Shown in pieces: positions 57,298-64,000 of a stretch of 64,000 bases of DNA. The translations under genes were made by a program, and so were the position numbers. The first letter of the stretch is position 1, and each line of letters opens with the position of its first letter. Source of the stretch: Linum tenue (Eukaryota > Streptophyta > Magnoliopsida > Malpighiales > Linaceae); NCBI GenBank assembly GCA_946122785.1, contig CAMGYJ010000008.1:4241742-4305741 (forward strand). The letters run 5' to 3'. The notes beneath the pieces were generated by a model. It had not been told where the DNA came from. It did not search any database and saw only the letters and a list, made by a program, of their open reading frames with translations.

Positions 57298-60200
57298 ATG
57301 TTTCCAAAGCATTTGTCATCTTCTGTCTCATCTGTTCCACTTCTCACGGGAACTAACTTCTCAGAATGGAAAGAGAATGTTGAATTCACCTTGGGAGTAC
57401 TTGATTTGGATATGGCTCTTACCATTGACAAGCCACCTTCTATTACCAATACAAGTACAGATGATGAAAGGACTCTCTTTAAAGCTTGGGAGAAGTCTGA
57501 CAGATTGAGTGTTATGTTTTTACGTATGACAATTGCTAGCAACATCAAAACCTCCCTACCTATTCCAACAACTGCTAAAGAATACTTAAAAGCAATAGAA
57601 GAACGATTTAAGACTGCAGACAAATCCCTTGCAGGGAAACTTATGACAGATCTTACAACTATGAAATTTGATGGCACACGCTCGATGCATGATCATTGTA
57701 TTGAGATGACGAACCTTGCTGCAAGGCTAAGGAATTTAGAAATGACGTTGGATGATTCATTTCTCGTTCAATTCATTCTAAATTCATTACCTCCTCAGTA
57801 TGGACCTTTCCAAATTCATTATAATGCCATTAAGGAGAAGTGGACAGTAAATGAATTGGCAAGTAAATTGGTCCAAGAGGAGAGTAGGTTGAAACAACAA
57901 GGTATTAAGGTTGCACATCTTATCCAAGGTGCTGGATCTAAAGCTGGAAACATGCACAATTTAAGCCATAAAAGAGCACCGCCCAAGCCAAATGACATCA
58001 ATAAACCAAATGAGAAGAAAAGAAAGAAGGATGACTTGTGCAAATTTTGCAAGAAATCTGGACATTTTCAGAAAGATTGTAGGAAACGAAAGGAATGGTT
58101 CGAAAAGAAAGGTAACCCAATGGGTTCCGTAAGCTTTTTCGAAACGAACTTTTCTTATGTTCCTTCTCATACTTGGTGGATTGATTCTGGTGCTAATGTT
58201 CATGTTTCAAACTCTATGCAGGGATTCATTATGACCCAAACCATAAACCCAAGTGAAAACTTCTTATTCATGGGAAATCGTGACAAAGTACCAGTTGAAG
58301 CGATTGGCACTTATCGTCTCAAATTAGATAGTGGATTTGAGTTAGATTTATTTCAGACTCTTTATGTTCCAACTATTTCCCGTAATTTAGTTTCAGTAAG
58401 TAAGCTTGATGTTTGTGGTTTTAAAGTTAATCATGGAGATGGTTGTTTCAATTTATTTTTAAATTCTAGCCATATTGGTTCTGGAATTTTAATTGATGGA
58501 CTTTATAGATTTAATCTTGCTAGTCAAATTTCAGAGACTCATCTCACCCTGCGTACCAATGACAAATCAAAATGTGATTCATATTACTTGTGGCATAAAA
58601 GGCTGGGTCACATTTCCAGTGAACGAATAAAACGATTAGTAAAAGATGGAATTCTTCCAGATATTAATGTTACCAATCATGATGTATGTGTGGATTGTAT
58701 TAAAGGAAAACAAACAAAACACACAAAGAAAGGAGCCACAAGAAGTACACAGCTTCTTGAAATAATACATACAGATATTTGTGGACCTTTTGACATGCCA
58801 AGTGTTGGTGGTGAAAAATATTTTATCACTTTTATCGATGATTTCTCACGATATTGTTATCTCTATTTATTGCATGACAAATCTCAGTCGGTGGAAGTTG
58901 TCCAAACTTTCATAACTGAAGTTGAAAGACAATTAGATAGAAAAGTGAAAATCATAAGGTCAGATAGAGGTGGTGAATATTATGGAAGGTATGATGAAAC
59001 AGGACAACATCCTGGACCTATTGCACGACTTCTACAAAAACTTGGAATTGTAGCCCAATACACAATGCCTGGTTCTCCATGGCAAAATGGTGTGGCTGAA
59101 AGGCGAAATCGTACATATATGGAAATGGTTAGATCAATGATGAGTCATGCTGACTTACCAAAATCATTGTGGACATATGCCTTACGCACAACTGTTTACA
59201 TTTTAAATCGGGTTCCTAGTAAGGCAGTTCCAAAGACTCCTTTTGAACTGTGGAAAGGTTGGAAACCTAGTTTAAAACATCTTTAAGTTTGGGGATGTCC
59301 AGCTGAGGCACGAATTTACAACCCACATGAAAAGAAATTGGACTTCAGAACGATTAGTGGCTATTTTATTGGCTACCCAGAGAAGTCCAAAGGATATATT
59401 ATATATTGTCCTAACCATAGTACGAGAATGGTTGAAACCGGAAATGTTAGATTCTATGAGAATGACAAAACTAGTGGGAGTGAAAAAATACAAGATGTGA
59501 ACATTCAGGAGGTAAGGGTACCGATCACTTTATCTTTACCCCTAATTCCAAGTATAGTTGAGAATGTTCCAGTTGTCGAACAATTAGACACCATGGAACA
59601 CTCAACTAATGATTCACAATCCCATAATGAGATTCTAGCCAATAATGATCGTATGGGCAAAGCACCTAATGAACCAGAATTAAGGAGATCAACTCGTGAG
59701 AGGAGATCGTCTATTTCTGAGGAATCTGATATTGGAATTCTTAAAGACCCGATTTCATACAAACAAGCCATTAACGATATTAATTCCGATAGTTGGAATA
59801 ATGCCATGAAGGATGAAATGAAATCTATGGTAAAAAATGAAGTTTGGGATGTCGTTCCTTTGCCTCCAGGACACAAGGTTGTCGAAAATAAATGGGTTTA
59901 TAAGACCAAATATGACCAAAATGGTAGTATTGAACGACGTAAAGCTAGACTTGTAGCCAAAGGTTTTAATCAGAAAGAAGGTATTGACTATACAGAGACT
60001 TTTTCCCCTGTGTCCAGAAAAGAGTCTTTGAGAATTATTTTGGCACTCGTAGCACATTATGATCTTGAGTTACATCAAATGGATGTTAAAACCGCCTTTC
60101 TTAATGGAGACTTGGACGAAGAAGTCTATATGCGTCAACCTGAAGGCTTCGTAATTGAAGGTCAGGAAGACATGGTCTGCAAACTTAAGAAATCAATATA

Positions 60201-60690
60201 TGGACTAAAACAAGCTTCTAGACAATGGTATCTCAAATTTGATGAAACTATTAAGAAATTTGGTTTCAAAGAAAATATTGTTGATCCATGTATATACCTC
60301 AAGATTAGTGGGAGTAAGTTCATATTTTTGATACTGTATGTTGATGATATCTTATTAGCCAGTAGCGATCTTGGCCTTCTACATGAGACCAAGAGCTACC
60401 TGTCTAAGAACTTTGACATGAAAGATATGGGTGAAGCATCCTATGTGATAGGAATAGAATTATTCCGTGATAGATCACTCGGAATTTTAGGGATGTCTCA
60501 GAAAGCATATATTGATAAGGTTCTAGAAAGGTATGGCATGATGACATGTTCTTCTAGTGTTGTTCCCTTGAACAAAGGAGATAGACTTGATCTTGACCAA
60601 TGTCCTAAAAATGATTTGGAACGTAAGGAAATGGAAAAATATCCTTATGCCTCACTGGTCGGGAGTTTGATGTATGCACAAGTTTGCACT
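57298..60690 (+). pseudogene. Gag-pol of the nested copia element, one stop and truncated
   Basis: Start at ATG 57298-57300; an open frame also extends upstream but only through MITE sequence. Gag (residues 1-230) is UBN2/DUF4219-like. Knuckle [14 protein letters not shown] lies near 249, protease [10 protein letters not shown] near 294 and pre-integrase LWHKRLGH near 435. Integrase shows HTDICGP (about 491), RSDRGGEY (about 556) and [13 protein letters not shown] at 59284-59286 interrupts integrase just before WGCP. The same frame continues to RT with [21 protein letters not shown] and YVDDILLAS. It ends after [18 protein letters not shown], where family members continue into RNase H. Only one stop and one truncation are seen in about 3.4 kb. 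Confidence 0.9.
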
Positions 60691-60989
60691 CGGGGAAACC
60701 ACATTAAATCTGGTGTTGTCGTTCTTGATTTATTTTGACATGGTATCAGAGCCTGGTTGATTCACGGCTGGGTTTGTTTGTTCGATTGGTGAACTTTCGC
60801 GCTACAGCTTGGATTCAGCGTGCGAATGCGAACAAGAAAGGTGCAGGGGCTGATTCTAGGTTTGTGAGACTTCTCTCTTGTGCGTTTGGTGATTACCGAT
60901 CATGTTGGTGGTTGCGAGGATGGATCCGAGTAAGACGGATACGATTGCAACCAAGTTCGATGGGAATAATTTTCCGTTGTGGGAGTTCC
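60688..60989 (+). repeat. Duplicated piece of the outer copia element inside the nested one
   Basis: The sequence from CACTCGGGGAAACC to GGGAGTTCC repeats 55290-55598, apart from a 6-base deletion and a few changes. It includes the outer LTR end, the primer site and the outer gag start. The join to the nested RT is at CACTCGG. Confidence 0.9.
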
Positions 60990-61455
60990 TGTAAGATAAC
61001 TTTTAGTGCAAGAGAGTTATCTCATCCTTAATATGATCTATTATGAAACCCATGAGTTATGAAAAGGAATAGGAGTGTTACATTTGATTCAATTGGTTAT
61101 AAGAATAAGGAGTTATCAAAGATTAATAACTCCAAAGAGTTATGTTCCTATTGTAACTCTTCCATGATGGATGGTTGAGATGAAGTGTAAAGATAAAACT
61201 TAATAGGAATTTTGGTCCTCTCTCCACCTATAAATTGTATGCTTTGGACCATCACAAGAGCATATCATAAGAAACACATATATCAAGTGACTTATAGGCT
61301 AGGAGAGAGAATCCCAAAATTCAACATTGCTACTTCTTCATAAGCTCTCTCTCAATCACCATGGAAGGAGGTATTCTTCTAATCTCTTTTCTATTTCATG
61401 TGATTATCATGTTGTTCTATCGATCTTAGGGTTTCATGTAAATTCAAGGTTTACA
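60990..61455 (+). repeat. 3' LTR of the nested copia element
   Basis: 466-bp direct repeat of 55599-56063; about five small differences. Confidence 0.9.
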
Positions 61456-61460
61456 GTTCC

Positions 61461-63728
61461 AATTTAGGAACTTTATAGCTGGTAGGAAACTGACGGTTGT
61501 CTTGATGGGAGAATCGAAGTCACCTGGTGCGGACGCTACCCAACAGTAGAAAGATGAATGGGTGGCGCTTAATGCCCATGTAGTGGCAGCCCTCTTAGCA
61601 TCCGTCGATGTGCAGACTGCTTTGAGCCTTCGTAGATTTGGAACAACGCATGAGATGTGGAGCATATTTGCAATACGTACTCTAAGGCAATACCTCTCGA
61701 TTGTATGAATTGGAATTGGAGATGGCTATCCTTGCTCAAGGTGATCGTGATGTCCGAGGTTATCATAAACATTGCTTAGACATCTGGACTGAGTATAATC
61801 TTGTTAAGGCGTCATTGTTGATTGGGGATGCTTCAGCTGAAATTCAGAAGGAGAGGACTCGAACTCGGGTGATGCAATTTTTTATGAAGTTGAGGTATGA
61901 TTTTGAGCCCATTTGAGCTGCATTGATTCATTGTGGTATTACCAATCTCAATGAAGTGGTGGCTGAGTTGATTCGCGAAGAAACCCGGCTCAAGAGTCAG
62001 ACACAAATAGATCATGGGTCATCTGAATCTACGTTGATGTTGGAAGATCGACCAACTCCGCTAAACCCCAATTAGGTCAACCGAATTCGGGTGAAGTCGT
62101 TTGTCACTTTTGTCAACAACCTGGACATGTTCAGATTCATTGTAAGAAACGTAACTAATGCAACTACTGCAAGAAGGCATGCCACATAGCTTTGGAATGC
62201 CCAACTTTGAGCAAAAGAGGTCAGATTCGCTTCCCCCAACAATGGGTTTACTGGTACTGGTTCCACATCTTTGCACAGTGCTCCACTGGCAAACTCTCTT
62301 GCCACGTCTGGTGGGTCTTCTTCGAGCACTACCGGGGGAGCTTTCCTTAGTCCGGAACAGGTTCGGAAAATGGTGCAAGAGGCCTCACACGAGGCTTTGA
62401 ATTTCACCTGTGCCACGGGTGCCATGACGGGTAAGTATCCTCGTTGGTTGCTTGATTCAGCAGCCTTTAATCATATGACCTCTGTACGTTCTATTTTCGA
62501 TAAGGTGCAGCTTGTATCTCGTATGAGTCTTCGAGTAGCCAATGGTGATCAGGTGTCAGTCAATGGTCGTGGCACCGCGTCATCATCTGCCATTACACTT
62601 CTGGATACTTTATATGTCCCTAGTTTACTTCCTATTTTGGTTTGGGTAGGGCAGTTGATTGAGGAAAATACAATGTTATGTTTAATTCGAACAGTTGTGT
62701 GGTACAGGACAAGAGGACATGGATTGTGATAGGGAAAGGAAGTAAGCAGGGAAGACTCTTTGTGTTGGACGAGCTTAAGAAGGCTGTGGTTGAGGTGGAG
62801 ACAGGGCAAGTAGCACATTGTTGTGATGGCCTTGTGCATGGGCTGCATGTACATGGTGGAGGAACAACATCTGCGGCAGTTGAGTCCAACGCATTGAAGA
62901 GACTCCTTTGACTTCGACGGATTTAGTTTCGGATTTATCTGTTAATTCAGTTGGTTTGAAGTCGAATAAGAATATTTTAGTTTGGGATTTGTGGCATTGC
63001 CGATTGGGTCATCCAAATTCGGCTAGATTGTTGACAATGTTTAGATAAAATTGATTGCTTGGAAAATTTGAGCATTCTGTTGGTTCTCAGTATGATTGTT
63101 TGAGCTGTATTGAAGCGAAGGCATCTCAGCACTCGTTTGAATAGAGTGAAACAGTTTATGCAGAGCCTTTTGATTTAGTCCATACAGACTTATGGGTCCC
63201 GTTGCCTGTCACTTCTCGTATGGGGTATCAGTATTTTGCATTGTTTGTGGATCACAAGACGGGATATGCTTGGATGTATTTTCTACGCCGGAAGTCGGAG
63301 CTGTATTCTTTGGCCAAGGAGTTCGTTCAGCTCATCAAACTCAGTTTGGAAAAACCATTAAGGTGATTCGCTCAGACACAGGTGGCGAGTTTATCAAGCA
63401 ATAACAGCTGGATTTTTACAAGTTCGAAGGTATTCTGACTCAACTTTCATGTCTAGGTGTATCTCAACAGAATGGAATTGTAGAACGGAAGCATCGACAT
63501 GTTTTGGAGCTTACACGAACTCTATTGTTTCATTCGCACGTTCCAAGTGGCTATTGGGTCGAAGCAGTTCATACAATGGTATATCTCATCAATACACAGA
63601 TCACTCTGACACTGGGACATATTTCTCCATATCAAAAGCCCTTTTCGCGTCCACCCGATTACTCTTGGCTACGGATGTTCGACTGCACCTGTTTTGTTCT
63701 TCTTCCTCGAGCAGAACGCCACAAGCTT
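61461..63728 (+). pseudogene. Decayed gag, protease and integrase of the outer copia element
   Basis: Continuing gag after the nest: QFRNFIAG, then LELEMAILAQGDRDVRGYH and RTRVMQFFMKL, similar to the 2.5-7.5 kb gag. Next are knuckle-like CHFCQQPGHVQIHC near 62100, protease-like WLLDSAAFNH near 62450, LGHPNSARL near 63010, integrase HTDLWVP near 63185 and RSDTGGEF near 63375, and ERKHRHVLELTRTLLF near 63490. Stops and frameshifts occur throughout. Confidence 0.8.
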
Positions 63729-64000
63729 GCAGAGAGAAGATTGCATTTAAAAATAGGTATGTTCAACACATGACTGAGTTTCATCCCTCGAGAGAGCCCA
63801 ACATCACCAATTCTTGTAATCGGGCTACTATCACCGTTGGGTATTTTAACGGGAAGATAACCTGTGACATCCTCGACATTCTCCAAAATACTTGAATCAT
63901 TCATGATGTATTCATTGCAACCAAAATCAATAACCCACTCAAAACTGCAGAATTACTTACTAGCCATATTTGCCGCAGATTTGGGAGTGACGAGGAAGCC
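63729..64000 (-). mobile_element. Fragment of another copia element (protease region), opposite strand
   Basis: On the minus strand the sequence reads WVIDFGCNEYIMND, PVKIPNG, IGDV and FKCNLLSAS, the protease-to-pre-integrase segment of a different copia family. It joins the outer element's integrase near 63728 and runs off the window. Confidence 0.7.

Larger units (their letters stand above)
55599..61455 (+). mobile_element. Nested copia element, internally rearranged
   Basis: The LTRs are 55599-56063 and 60990-61455 (TGTAAGATAAC...GGTTTACA, about 99% alike by eye). GTTCC flanks at 55594-55598 and 61456-61460. A TGGTATCAGAGC primer site lies at 56066-56077. Gag-pol runs to 60690 and then stops inside the region between RT and RNase H. 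Next comes a second copy of the outer element's LTR end and gag start (60688-60989), then the 3' LTR. RNase H and the purine tract are missing. Confidence 0.9.
55138..63728 (+). mobile_element. Old copia element (outer), split by a nested copia element
   Basis: Its 5' LTR is 55138-55343 (TGTTAAAT...TTTTGACA), followed at once by the primer site TGGTATCAGAGC. Gag begins near 55532 (MDPSKTDT) and is cut at GTTCC by the nested element. Gag resumes at 61461 and continues through knuckles, protease and integrase to about 63728, where unrelated copia sequence of opposite strand starts. LTR and gag resemble the element at 2.5-7.5 kb. Many stops and frameshifts are present. RT, RNase H and the 3' LTR are not in the window. 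Confidence 0.85.

Noticed and set aside
1..64000. tRNA or rRNA genes, organelle DNA insertions
   Set aside because: No cloverleaf-like or rRNA-like block was noticed by eye; the tRNA-like TGGTATCAGAGC matches are retrotransposon primer sites. A tRNA search program would be decisive.

Overview
This window is nuclear DNA of a flowering plant, probably a eudicot. The signs are small GT-AG introns, plant-specific gene families (COBRA-like, hevein/barwin PR-4-like, Gnk2/DUF26 secreted proteins), Ty1/copia retrotransposons primed by initiator tRNA-Met, LINEs, MULEs and many hAT- and PIF-type MITEs. I see no CRISPR array, operon, plasmid or prokaryotic feature, and no tRNA or rRNA gene.

Layout. 1-1.5 kb: LINE tail and nested MITEs. 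1.5-2.1 kb (-): exon 1 of a hevein/barwin PR-4-like gene. 2.48-7.48 kb (-): complete but decayed copia element with TSD GTTTT. 9.4 kb (+): secreted Gnk2/DUF26 protein. 10.3-11.7 kb: MULE. 12.96-18.28 kb (-): young copia element with unusual TA...TA LTR ends. 18.5-19.0 kb (-): second Gnk2-like gene. 19-30 kb: gene-poor, with MITEs, a LINE fragment, low-copy tandem repeats and a MULE MITE. 30.8-34.3 kb (-): COBRA-like gene with a hAT MITE inside exon 3. 37.2-39.7 kb (+): mitochondrial carrier of the SLC25A44 type. 40.5-42.0 kb (-): methyltransferase-like frame with two internal stops. 42.6-44.4 kb (-): seven-exon zinc-binding C9orf85-like gene. 44.4-48.7 kb: large inverted repeat packed with MITEs. 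50.6-50.9 kb: 51-bp minisatellite. 51.4-53.05 kb: diverged duplicate of the 19.6-21.25 kb segment. 53.2-54.1 kb (-): two-exon hevein/barwin gene. 55.1 kb to the end: an old copia element carrying a nested, rearranged second copia element.

The genes do not form a pathway. Two loosely grouped themes are visible. Secreted, cysteine-rich, defence-type proteins occur as duplicated families (two PR-4-like, two Gnk2-like). Single-copy housekeeping genes (carrier, zinc protein) sit in the middle. Transposons explain most of the remaining sequence and directly break the COBRA-like gene.

Exon borders were placed by hand from splice consensus, reading-frame continuity and remembered family sequences. 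No alignment or database search was run. No new biological system is demonstrated. The strongest leads are: the PR-4-like proteins that lack both partners of one barwin disulfide; the clean MITE insertion in the COBRA-like exon; the chimeric copia nest with a microhomology junction; and the TA...TA copia element.
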